Of a DNA stretch of 64,000 bases, positions 41,798 through 49,847 are shown in pieces. Position 1 is the first letter of the stretch. Every line of letters starts with the position of its first letter. Source of the stretch: Bradyrhizobium sp. 141. GTDB taxonomy: Bacteria > Pseudomonadota > Alphaproteobacteria > Rhizobiales > Xanthobacteraceae. The notes beneath the pieces are model-generated. The model ran no database searches, had not been told where the DNA came from, and saw only the letters and a list, made by a program, of their open reading frames with translations. Where the stretch lies: the NCBI RefSeq assembly GCF_023074055.1, contig NZ_JADPKR010000055.1, positions 62,001 through 126,000 on the forward strand, read 5' to 3'. The translations under genes were made by a program, and so were the position numbers.

Positions 41798-44212
41798 CTA
41801 GTCGCCGGCCTCAGTCGGGGTGTTGCCGCCAGAGCTGTTGGGCCAGACCCAATCCTGGACCTCGGGCATGTCCTCGCCGTGCTCGCGCACATAACGCGAA
41901 TGCTCGATCAGCTTGTCGCGGAATTGCTGCTTCGCCTGCGCGGCCTTGGCCGCCAGCCCGGGCACGCGTTCGATCGCCTCGATCGCGAGGTGGTAGCGGT
42001 CGAGCTCGTTGAGCACGACCATGTCGAACGGTGTCGTCGTGGTGCCTTCCTCGGCAAAGCCGCGTACATGCATGCCGGCATGGTTGGTGCGGCTATAGGT
42101 CAGCCGGTGGATCAGGTAGGGATAACCGTGATAGGCGAAGATGACAGGCTTGTCCGATGTGAACAGGCTGTCGAAGTCGCGGTCGGACAGGCCGTGCGGA
42201 TGCTGCTCCTTCGGCTGCAGGGTCATGAGGTCGACGACGTTGACGACGCGGATCTTCAGGTCCGGCAGCGCCTTGCGCAGCAGGTCGACGGCGGCGAGCG
42301 TCTCCAGCGTCGGCACGTCGCCGGCGCAGGCCATGACCACGTCGGGCTCCCGGCCTGCATCTTCCGTCCCCGCCCAGGTCCAGATGCCGATGCCGGCATC
42401 GCAATGCGTGGCCGCTTCCTGGATCGAAAGCCATTGCGGCGCCGGCTGCTTGCCGGCGACGATCACGTTGACGCGGTTGTAAGTGCGCAGGCAGTGGTCG
42501 GCGATCCACAGCAGCGTGTTGGCATCAGGCGGGAAGTAGATGCGGACGATATCGGCCTTCTTGTTGGCGACGAGATCGACGAAGCCGGGGTCCTGATGGC
42601 TGAAGCCGTTATGGTCCTGACGCCAGACATGCGAGGTCAAGAGGTAATTGAGCGAGGCGATCGGGCGCCGCCAAGGCAGCTCGCGCGTGACCTTCAACCA
42701 TTTGGCGTGCTGGTTGAACATGGAATCGACGATGTGGATGAAGGCCTCGTAGCAGGAGAAGAAGCCGTGCCGGCCCGTGAGCAGATAGCCCTCGAGCCAG
42801 CCCTGGCAGAGATGCTCGCTCAGCACCTCCATCACGCGGCCGTCCTGCGCGAGATGCACGTCGTAGGGTTCGATCGGCTCCATCCAGACGCGTTCGGTCG
42901 CCTCGAACACCGCGTCCAGGCGGTTTGACGCGGTCTCGTCCGGGCCCATGATGCGGAAGTTGCGTTCCTTCGCGTTGAGGCGGATGACATCGCGCAAGAA
43001 TCTGCCGAGTTCGCGCGTCGCTTCGGCCATGACGCCGCCGGGCTGCGGCACCTCGATTGCGAAGTTGCGGAAGTCCGGCAGCTTCAGCTCTTTCTTCAGG
43101 AGGCCGCCATTGGCATGCGGATTGGCGCCCATGCGGCGGAGGCCTGCGGGCGCGAGCGCCTGAAGCTCGGGGATGAGGGTCCCGCTCGCGTCGAACAGTT
43201 TTTCCGGCTCGTAGCTGCGCATCCAGTCTTCGAGCACTTTGAGATGCGCCGGATTTTCACGGCAGCCTGCGACGGGGACCTGATGCGCGCGCCAAAAGCC
43301 CTCGACCTTCTTGCCGTCGACCTCTTTCGGACCGGTCCAACCCTTCGGGCTGCGCAGCACGATCATCGGCCAGCGCGGCCGCTCGACGCTTCCGCGCCCG
43401 TCCCGTGCGTGCTGCTGGATCGAGCGGATGCTGGCGAGTGCGACGTCGAGCGCGTCCGCCATGGCCTGGTGCATCAATTTGGGATCATCACCTTCGACGA
43501 ATAGCGGCTCGTGGCCGAACCCGCGGAAGAGATCGCGGATTTCTGCATCTCCCATCCGTCCGAGCACGGTCGGGTTGGCGATCTTGTAGCCGTTCAGATG
43601 CAGAATCGGCAGCACCGCGCCGTCATGAGCGGGGTTCAGGAATTTGTTGGAGTGCCAGGACGCAGCGAGAGGACCGGTCTCGGCTTCGCCGTCGCCGACC
43701 ACGCAGGCAACGATCAAACCAGGATTGTCCAGCGCCGCGCCATAGGCATGCACCAGCGCGTAGCCGAGCTCGCCGCCTTCGTGGATCGAGCCCGGCGTTT
43801 CCGGCGCCGCGTGGCTCGGAATGCCGCCGGGGAAGGAGAACTGCCTGAACAGCTTGCGCAATCCGTCCGTGTCGCGCGCGATGTCGGGATAGATCTCGCT
43901 GTAGCTGCCTTCCAGATAGGTGTTGGCGACCACGCCCGGCCCGCCATGGCCGGGGCCACAGACATGGAGCACGCTGACATCAAGCGCGCGGATGACGCGG
44001 TTGAGGTGGGCGTAGATGAAGTTCAGGCCGGGCGTCGTGCCCCAATGGCCGAGCAAACGCGGCTTGATGTGCTCGGGGCGCAAGGGCTCGTGCAGCAGCG
44101 GATTGTCGAGCAGGTAGATCTGCCCGACGGAGAGGTAGTTCGCGGCGCGCCAGTAGCGATCAAGGAGATCGAGGTCGCTGCCCAAGGACGCCGATTGTTG
44201 TTGATTTGCCAT
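41798..44212 (-). CDS. xfp: Xylulose-5-phosphate/fructose-6-phosphate phosphoketolase
   Basis: An 804-residue thiamine-diphosphate enzyme splitting xylulose-5-P (or fructose-6-P) with phosphate into acetyl phosphate and glyceraldehyde-3-P (or erythrose-4-P). Family motifs: YLLDNPLLHEPLRPEHIKPR, LGHWGTTPGLNFIYAHLNR, ThDP motif GDGEAETGPLAASWHSNKF, and DHNGFSHQDPGF. ATG 44212 begins MANQQQS; the frame runs 24 codons further without family sequence. It leads an operon with ackA; phosphate acetyltransferase is absent here. Confidence 0.96.
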   Translation of the reverse strand: MANQQQSASLGSDLDLLDRYWRAANYLSVGQIYLLDNPLLHEPLRPEHIKPRLLGHWGTTPGLNFIYAHLNRVIRALDVSVLHVCGPGHGGPGVVANTYLEGSYSEIYPDIARDTDGLRKLFRQFSFPGGIPSHAAPETPGSIHEGGELGYALVHAYGAALDNPGLIVACVVGDGEAETGPLAASWHSNKFLNPAHDGAVLPILHLNGYKIANPTVLGRMGDAEIRDLFRGFGHEPLFVEGDDPKLMHQAMADALDVALASIRSIQQHARDGRGSVERPRWPMIVLRSPKGWTGPKEVDGKKVEGFWRAHQVPVAGCRENPAHLKVLEDWMRSYEPEKLFDASGTLIPELQALAPAGLRRMGANPHANGGLLKKELKLPDFRNFAIEVPQPGGVMAEATRELGRFLRDVIRLNAKERNFRIMGPDETASNRLDAVFEATERVWMEPIEPYDVHLAQDGRVMEVLSEHLCQGWLEGYLLTGRHGFFSCYEAFIHIVDSMFNQHAKWLKVTRELPWRRPIASLNYLLTSHVWRQDHNGFSHQDPGFVDLVANKKADIVRIYFPPDANTLLWIADHCLRTYNRVNVIVAGKQPAPQWLSIQEAATHCDAGIGIWTWAGTEDAGREPDVVMACAGDVPTLETLAAVDLLRKALPDLKIRVVNVVDLMTLQPKEQHPHGLSDRDFDSLFTSDKPVIFAYHGYPYLIHRLTYSRTNHAGMHVRGFAEEGTTTTPFDMVVLNELDRYHLAIEAIERVPGLAAKAAQAKQQFRDKLIEHSRYVREHGEDMPEVQDWVWPNSSGGNTPTEAGD

Positions 44213-44349
44213 GTTCCTGCTGACCTTCACCCGGCGATCGTCACCAACATTGTTCCGCGGTGATTGATCCCTGACCGGCATCAAACGAAATCGGCATGAC
44301 GGGCATGTTGCGTGAGGTCAAAGGACCGCGCCCGAAATTTGGGCGGCAC

Positions 44350-44377
44350 CTTTGCATGGGGTTGTTTTTCAGTTTTT
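44350..44377 (+). repeat. 28-bp duplicated sequence, copy B
   Basis: CTTTGCATGGGGTTGTT followed by TTTCAGTTTTT; 27 of 28 bases match 4626-4653 on the same strand. Here it sits 46 bp before the start of the radical SAM gene, i.e. in its promoter or leader region. Confidence 0.8.
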
Positions 44378-44422
44378 CGTTTGTGTTCTTGATTTGTTCC
44401 TTTGGCGTGCTATCTTGGCTTC

Positions 44423-45601
44423 ATGAGTCCAGCAGCATCCTCTCATGCTCTCAAGCACCCGCCGGTCACGGCGCCCTCCGAGCCGGCGGGTGCGGACTCT
44501 GACTTTCCCGCCGATTTTCCAGAGCTCGGCGTCGCCATCGACCGCGCGCGCCGGCGAGGGCGGGGTGCACAGTCGAATGCCAGCGGCCGCTTTGAGGCCG
44601 AGGCGCGCGTCGCCTTCGACGACGGCTGGCAGAGCCTGGAAGAGCTGCCGCCGTTCAAGACCAGTGTGGGGGTCGACACCTCGCGCAAGGTGATCACCCG
44701 AAACGATTCCCCCGATATCGGCTTCGACCGCTCGATCAATCCCTATCGCGGCTGCGAGCACGGTTGTGTCTACTGTTTCGCCCGGCCGACCCATGCCTAT
44801 CTCGGCCTGTCGCCGGGGCTCGATTTCGAATCGAAGCTGTTTGTGAAACCTGAGGCGCCGGCGCTGCTGGAGAAAGAGCTCGCCGCGACCGGCTATGAGC
44901 CGCGGATGATCGCGATCGGCACCAACACCGATCCCTACCAGCCCATCGAGCGCGAGCGGAAGATCATGCGCGGCATCCTCGAGGTGTTGGAACGCGCCGG
45001 GCATCCCGTCGGCATCGTCACCAAGTCCGCGCTGGTGGTGCGCGACATCGACATTCTCGCGCGGATGGCCAAGCGCAACCTCGCCAAGGTCGCGATCTCG
45101 GTCACCTCACTCGATCCGAAGCTCGCGCGCACCATGGAGCCGAGGGCCTCGACGCCGCCGAAGCGGCTGGAGGCGCTGAAGCAGCTCTCGGACGCCGGCA
45201 TTCCCACCACCGTGATGGTCGCGCCCGTGATCCCCGCGCTGAACGATTCCGAGATCGAGCGCATTCTCGATGCCGGCGCCCATGCCGGCGTCAAGGAAGC
45301 CTCCTATGTGCTGCTGCGGCTGCCGCTGGAGGTACGCGATCTCTTCCGCGAATGGCTGATGGCGAACTATCCGGACCGCTACCGTCACGTCTTCACCCTG
45401 ATCCGCGACATGCGCGGCGGCCGCGACTACGATGCGAAATGGGGCGAGCGGATGAAGGGTACGGGACCGATGGCCTGGACCATCGGCCGCCGCTTCGAGA
45501 TCGCCTGCGACAGGCTCGGCCTCAACAAGCGGCGCTCCAAGCTGACGACGGATCACTTTGCGCGGCCGAAGCGGAACGGCGATCAGCTCAGCCTGTTCTG
45601 A
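44423..45601 (+). CDS. PA0069-family radical SAM protein (SplB-like)
   Basis: A 392-residue enzyme. The iron-sulfur motif is CEHGCVYC (C-X3-C-X2-C), preceded by the conserved NPYRGCEHGC. TNTDPYQPIERE, VTKSALVVRDIDIL, VAISVTSLDPKLARTMEPRA and MVAPVIPALND are those of the Rv2578c/PA0069 group, related to spore photoproduct lyase. The reaction is unknown. The N-terminal 60 residues are variable. ATG 44423 is preceded in frame by a TTG at 44402. The copy B repeat lies just upstream. Confidence 0.92.
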   Translation: MSPAASSHALKHPPVTAPSEPAGADSDFPADFPELGVAIDRARRRGRGAQSNASGRFEAEARVAFDDGWQSLEELPPFKTSVGVDTSRKVITRNDSPDIGFDRSINPYRGCEHGCVYCFARPTHAYLGLSPGLDFESKLFVKPEAPALLEKELAATGYEPRMIAIGTNTDPYQPIERERKIMRGILEVLERAGHPVGIVTKSALVVRDIDILARMAKRNLAKVAISVTSLDPKLARTMEPRASTPPKRLEALKQLSDAGIPTTVMVAPVIPALNDSEIERILDAGAHAGVKEASYVLLRLPLEVRDLFREWLMANYPDRYRHVFTLIRDMRGGRDYDAKWGERMKGTGPMAWTIGRRFEIACDRLGLNKRRSKLTTDHFARPKRNGDQLSLF

Positions 45602-45622
45602 CCGGGAATGGAAGAGGCTCGC

Positions 45623-46076
45623 ATGCCCAGGGAACTCACCGTGCCGGTGCCGCGGCTCACTGTCATCACGCTCGGCGTCAGCGACATCCGTGCCAGCATC
45701 GCCTTTTACGATGCGCTCGGCTTCTCGCGCCGGCTGAAGGCGACCGGAGAAGCCGTCGCTTTCTACGATACCGGTGGCCCGGTGCTCGCGCTGTTTCCGT
45801 GGGATAAGCTCGCGGCAGACGCCGCGTTGCCGGACCATCCGAGGCCATCGACCTTTCGGGGCATGACGCTCGCCTGGAACTGTCGCGCGCGAGGAGGTGG
45901 ACGCGGTCTTGGCTTTCGCCGTCGACAAGGGCGCTGCGCTGCTGAAGGCGGCGCATGAGACCGACTACGGCGGTTATTCCGGCTATTTCGCCGACCCCGA
46001 CGGCCATCCCTGGGAGGTCGTGGTCGCGCCCGGCATCGAGGTCGGCGAGGACCGGCGGGTGCATCTGGCGGAATAG
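45623..46076 (+). pseudogene. VOC/glyoxalase-family protein, frameshifted
   Basis: The gene starts at ATG 45623 (GAAGAGG upstream) with a normal VOC opening (VPRLTVITLGVSDIRASIAFY) and runs to FRGMTLAWNCRA, after which the frame turns to Arg/Gly nonsense and stops at 45958. The proper continuation (EEVDAVLAFAVDKGAALLK, then YSGYFADPDGHPWEVVVAPG) lies in the +1 frame to TAG 46076. The junction is a run of four CG dinucleotides at 45884-45891; a fifth CG would restore one 152-residue frame. Either a true slippage mutation or a sequencing error. Confidence 0.85.
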
Positions 46077-46152
46077 GGCGGCCACCTGAATAACGGGAAT
46101 TGTCCGAGGTTCCCGGTTGCGCAGGCCGGGCCGCTTGCGCACGATCCCGGCC

Positions 46153-46995
46153 ATGATTCGGAACAAGTCCGCCAAGACGCCGGCCAAAGACGCGCCAAAG
46201 AAGGACGCGGCCAGGAAGGCTGCGCCTGCGAAGGCGGCCAAGGCGTCGGCCGTCAAGCTTCCGGCCGGCGGGAAAGGCATCATCGCGATCGCGCCGCCGA
46301 GCTTCCGCCGCGAGCGCGCGCTGATCAAGCGCGGCGTCTGGCCGGTCGCGGGGTGCGACGAGGCCGGCCGCGGGCCGCTCGCCGGACCCGTGGTCGCGGC
46401 CGCCGTGATTCTCGATCCCGACCGCATTCCCCGCGGCATCGACGATTCCAAGCGACTGACGGCCGAGGAGCGGGAAAGGCTGTTCGACAAGATCTGCGCC
46501 ACTGCGCAGGTCTCGGTCGCCGTCGCCTCGCGCTCCCGGATCGACCGCGACAACATCCTGCGTGCCTCGCTGTGGGCCTTGAAGCGCGCCGTGGTCGCGC
46601 TGCCCGACTCGCCGCGCCATGTGTTCGTCGACGGCCGCGATCGGCTCGACACGACTTGCGACTGCGAGGCCGTGATCGGCGGCGACGGCATCGTCCTGTC
46701 GATCGCCGCGGCCTCGATCGTCGCCAAGGTGACGCGCGACCGCCTGATGTGCGCGCTGGCGCAGGACTGCCCCGGCTATGGCTTCGAGCAGCACAAGGGC
46801 TACGCCGTTCCCGAGCACCTTGACGCGCTTGACCGCCTCGGTCCCACCGTCCATCACCGCAGCTTCTTCGCCCCCGTCGCCGCCGCCCGCGCCAAGCATA
46901 TGCCCTGGACGGTCGAGCCGGCGCAGGACCTGTTCTCCGTCACCGAGGTGCAGGTGGAAGCCAGCGTGGAAGTCGACGCGTCGGCAAATCTCTAA
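46153..46995 (+). CDS. rnhB: Ribonuclease HII
   Basis: A 280-residue RNase HII that nicks RNA in RNA-DNA hybrids and removes misincorporated ribonucleotides. The catalytic domain (about 60-262) has the acidic motifs GCDEAGRGPLAGPVVAAAV, HVFVDGRD and AAASIVAKVTRDR, plus the DYP-like basic end. The first 50 residues are an Ala/Lys/Pro-rich tail resembling a histone-like domain, absent from most RNase HII. ATG 46153 begins it. Confidence 0.95.
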   Translation: MIRNKSAKTPAKDAPKKDAARKAAPAKAAKASAVKLPAGGKGIIAIAPPSFRRERALIKRGVWPVAGCDEAGRGPLAGPVVAAAVILDPDRIPRGIDDSKRLTAEERERLFDKICATAQVSVAVASRSRIDRDNILRASLWALKRAVVALPDSPRHVFVDGRDRLDTTCDCEAVIGGDGIVLSIAAASIVAKVTRDRLMCALAQDCPGYGFEQHKGYAVPEHLDALDRLGPTVHHRSFFAPVAAARAKHMPWTVEPAQDLFSVTEVQVEASVEVDASANL

Positions 46996-47020
46996 AGCCT
47001 CGCCCGGTAGCTTCCGCATC

Positions 47021-47144
47021 GTCATGGCCGGGCCTGACCCGACGTCCACGTCTTGGCCGCTTGCTCAGAAGAACGTGGATGCCCGGGCCTTCGCCGCGCC
47101 GGAGCGGCTTCGGCCGCGCAGGCGGGACAAGCCCGGGCATGACG
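47021..47144. repeat. Palindromic intergenic element (GTCATGGCCGGGC type), copy 2
   Basis: GTCATGGCCGGGCCTGACCC at left and GGACAAGCCCGGGCATGAC at right with inner CCACGTCTT/AACGTGG. Longer than the copy at 24686-24767 because of an extra GCCGGAGCGGCTTCGGC hairpin (a few bases) inside the right arm. Confidence 0.75.
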
Positions 47145-47242
47145 GCTTGTGGCGGTTGCCACGACGCGCGGTGCCCATTATCAAAACAGATGTGAGCGAA
47201 TAGGGCCGGCTGGACGGGTTGGCTGCATCTTTCAGGCGTTGC

Positions 47243-48751
47243 ATGCGGTTTACCTCCCTGGTCATCGAGCTCATTCGCGCCCGGCCGCGGCTGATCGTCT
47301 GGATCGTCGTGCTGCTCCAGGCCGCGATGTGGCTGTTCGTGGCGCTGGTGTTCTACCGCAGCCCGCCCGGCACCCTCGCGACGCTGCTGGCTTTCGGACG
47401 CGAATACCAGGTCGGCACCGACCTCGGTCCGCCCTTGCCGGTTTGGCTCGCCGACATCGCTTATCGCGCCGCAGGTGGCCACATGTTCGGCGTCTATGTG
47501 CTCGCCGAACTCTGCGAGATCGCGACCTTCATCGCGCTCTATCATCTGTCCCGCGCCGTGGTCGGCTCGCAGCAGGCGGTGCTCGCCGTGCTGCTGACCA
47601 TGACGGTGCTCGCCTTCTCCTCGTCGGCGCTCGACTTCGGCCCCCTCATCCTGGCCCGGCCGCTCTGGGCGCTGCTGCTGCTGCACTCCTGGCAGATCAT
47701 TGGCCAGCGCCGCGGCAATGCCTGGTTCGCCTGGTCCATCGAGGCCGGCCTCTTGTTGCTGACGACGCCTGCGGCGATCTTTCTCCTGTTGCTGCTCGTC
47801 GTGTTCGCAGTGTCGACCGCAGGCGGCCGCCGGACGCTGCGCGCGCTCGATCCGCTGTTTGCGCTGATCGTCGTGGCGGTTCTGGCGCTGCCTTATGCGG
47901 TCTGGCTGACGCGGGCCGAGACGCTTGCGATGCCGGCCCTGCCGCAAGTTGCGGAGCTGGGTGCTCGCGCCCTGCATGCGGCCTGGCTGCTCGGCGGCCT
48001 CGTGCTCGGGGCTGCTGCGATCCCGGCGCTGACCTTCCTCAACACCGGGCTGTTCGCCACCAAGGGCGAGGAGCCGCCGATCATCTTCCGGCCGCCGGTC
48101 GCGGCGCTCGCGCGCAATTTCGTCTATTTCTTCGCGCTCGCCCCAGTGCTGGGCGCAGCGCTGATCTCCGGCCTGCTCGGGCTCGACTCCGTCGTCGGTG
48201 GCGCCGGCGTCGTGTTGGTCATGTCCGGGCTTGCCGTGGTTGTCGCCGCCGGGAATCTCATTGCAATGCGCCGCGCGCGGATGCTGCGCATGGTGTGGGC
48301 CGCCGCCGTCGTGGCGCCGGCCGTGGGCGTCGTGCTCGCCGTCCTGCTTCTGCCCTGGACCGGGACAAACGAGATCGCGACCTCGATGCCAGCGCGCGCG
48401 ATCTCGGATTTCTTCGACGATAGCTTTGCCCGCCGCACCAACCATCGCCTGCGCGCCGTTGCCGGCGAGACCCCGCTTGCGAGCCTGATCACACTGCATT
48501 CCGGCCGGCCGCATCTGTTCATCGACGCCGACCCCGCGCGCACGCCGTGGATCAATCAGGCCAAATTCAGCGAGACCGGCGGCGTCGTGGTCTGGCGCGC
48601 CTCCGATACCGCCGGCACGCCGCCGCCGGAGATCCTCAAACGCTTTCCCGGCATCGTGCCGGAAGTGCCACGCGCTTTCGAATGGCTGGTGACGGGTCGG
48701 CAGCAATTGCTGCGGATCGGCTGGGCCATTGTGCGGCCGAAGGGGACGTAG
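47243..48751 (+). CDS. Polytopic membrane protein, GT39/ArnT-like glycosyltransferase
   Basis: A 502-residue inner-membrane protein with about ten hydrophobic helices between residues 15 and 360. The first periplasmic loop after helix 1 (GREYQVGTDLGPPLPVWLAD) has the layout of the PMT/GT39 superfamily catalytic loop and YHLSRAVVG follows. The C-terminal 120 residues are soluble and end with WAIVRPKGT. Donor and acceptor unknown. ATG 47243 chosen over an upstream TTG at 47219. Confidence 0.82.
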   Translation: MRFTSLVIELIRARPRLIVWIVVLLQAAMWLFVALVFYRSPPGTLATLLAFGREYQVGTDLGPPLPVWLADIAYRAAGGHMFGVYVLAELCEIATFIALYHLSRAVVGSQQAVLAVLLTMTVLAFSSSALDFGPLILARPLWALLLLHSWQIIGQRRGNAWFAWSIEAGLLLLTTPAAIFLLLLLVVFAVSTAGGRRTLRALDPLFALIVVAVLALPYAVWLTRAETLAMPALPQVAELGARALHAAWLLGGLVLGAAAIPALTFLNTGLFATKGEEPPIIFRPPVAALARNFVYFFALAPVLGAALISGLLGLDSVVGGAGVVLVMSGLAVVVAAGNLIAMRRARMLRMVWAAAVVAPAVGVVLAVLLLPWTGTNEIATSMPARAISDFFDDSFARRTNHRLRAVAGETPLASLITLHSGRPHLFIDADPARTPWINQAKFSETGGVVVWRASDTAGTPPPEILKRFPGIVPEVPRAFEWLVTGRQQLLRIGWAIVRPKGT

Positions 48752-48767
48752 CGACAAACGCAGAAAT

Positions 48768-48897
48768 CGTAGGGTAGGCAAAGGCGCAAGGCGCCGTGCC
48801 CACCGTCAAGTCTATCCGTCGTCGAGATCAAGTGGTGGGCACGCTTCCGCCTTCGCTCTTCGAGCTACGGCGGACAAGTCGCTTTGCCCACCCTACG
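48768..48897. repeat. GTAGGGTGGGCAAAG palindromic repeat, copy 5, with nested element
   Basis: CGTAGGGTAGGCAAAGGCGC at left and CTTTGCCCACCCTACG at right. Unlike the other copies its right arm is interrupted by about 34 bp, CCGCCTTCGC to GCTACGGCGG, itself a small palindrome. Confidence 0.85.
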
Positions 48898-48905
48898 AGA
48901 GCTCG

Positions 48906-49712
48906 CTACCCCGCCAGCACCTTGGCGATCGCCCGCAGGTCCTGCCAGGCCAGTCGCTTGTAGGACGGCGAGCGCAAGAGATACGCGGGGTGAAAGGTCG
49001 GCAGCGCGCGGATGGTGCGCCCACCTGTTTCGTAGTCGAACCAGCGCCCGCGGGTGCGCATGATGCCCTCGCGCGTCCCCAGCAGCGTCTGCGTCGAGGG
49101 GTTGCCGAGCGTCACCAGCACGTCGGGATTCACCAGCTCGATCTGGCGCTGGATGAAGGGGAGGCAGATCTGCGTCTCTTGCGGCGTCGGTGTGCGGTTG
49201 CCGGGCGGCCGCCAGGGAATCACGTTGGCGATATAGGCGGTGGTGCGGTTGAGCCCGATCGCGCCGATCATCAGATCGAGCAGCTTGCCGCTGCGCCCGA
49301 CGAAGGGCAGGCCCTCGATGTCCTCGTCGCGGCCCGGCGCCTCGCCGACGAACATGATGCGCGCCTGCGGATTGCCGTCGGCGAACACCAGCCGCGTCGC
49401 GGTGTGCTTCAGCGCGCAGCCCTCGAAGCTCTGCATCAGCTCGCGCAGCGCCTCCAGCGTCGGCGCGGTGCGCGCGGCCTCGCGCGCCGAGGCGATGGCG
49501 ACGTCGGGGGCAGGGGCGGCCTCGCCACGCATCACCGTCGGCGCGGAGACCGGCCGCGGTGCCTCGACCGGAGGTGCCGCGCGCGGGGCCGGCGGCGGAG
49601 CGTCCAATTCCGCCAGGCGGTCGATCGGTTCCTCCGCGAGCGCGCAATCGACCCCGGCCTCCAGATAGAAGGCGAGAAGCTCGCGGACGGTGGGTGCGGG
49701 TTCGGGGATCAT
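48906..49712 (-). CDS. Uracil-DNA glycosylase, family 4/5 type
   Basis: A 268-residue repair enzyme. Core motifs GEAPGRDEDIEGLPFVGRSGKLLD (contact and catalytic loop), RPPGNRTPTPQE and LPTFHPAYLLRSP (DNA-intercalation motif) identify the family-4 type. Only two of the four expected cluster cysteines are visible (GCALKH and TQICLPF); the CxxC partner is Lys and the one in NVxxCRPPGN is Trp, so the 4Fe-4S cluster may be lost or altered. The N-terminal 90 residues are Ala/Pro-rich. Confidence 0.93.
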   Translation of the reverse strand: MIPEPAPTVRELLAFYLEAGVDCALAEEPIDRLAELDAPPPAPRAAPPVEAPRPVSAPTVMRGEAAPAPDVAIASAREAARTAPTLEALRELMQSFEGCALKHTATRLVFADGNPQARIMFVGEAPGRDEDIEGLPFVGRSGKLLDLMIGAIGLNRTTAYIANVIPWRPPGNRTPTPQETQICLPFIQRQIELVNPDVLVTLGNPSTQTLLGTREGIMRTRGRWFDYETGGRTIRALPTFHPAYLLRSPSYKRLAWQDLRAIAKVLAG

Positions 49713-49847
49713 TTGGAAAGTCAGACTTTATATCAGTTTAGGCCGCCTTGTATCCCAGCGAAACGCATTTCCGAGGTTGTCCTATCCGGAAAAATCGGAA
49801 ACAAGAGGGCGCAATCGACCAAGGACCGTCTCAAGGGCTGAGATCAG

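Noticed and set aside
44296..44502. Short plus-strand frame containing MGLFFSF
   Set aside because: Overlaps the radical SAM gene start and has no ribosome site; treated as a duplicated DNA element instead.
46940..48781. Long minus-strand frame opposite the GT39-like gene
   Set aside because: Low-complexity His/Arg/Gln composition, no start signal, and the plus strand is a convincing membrane protein.
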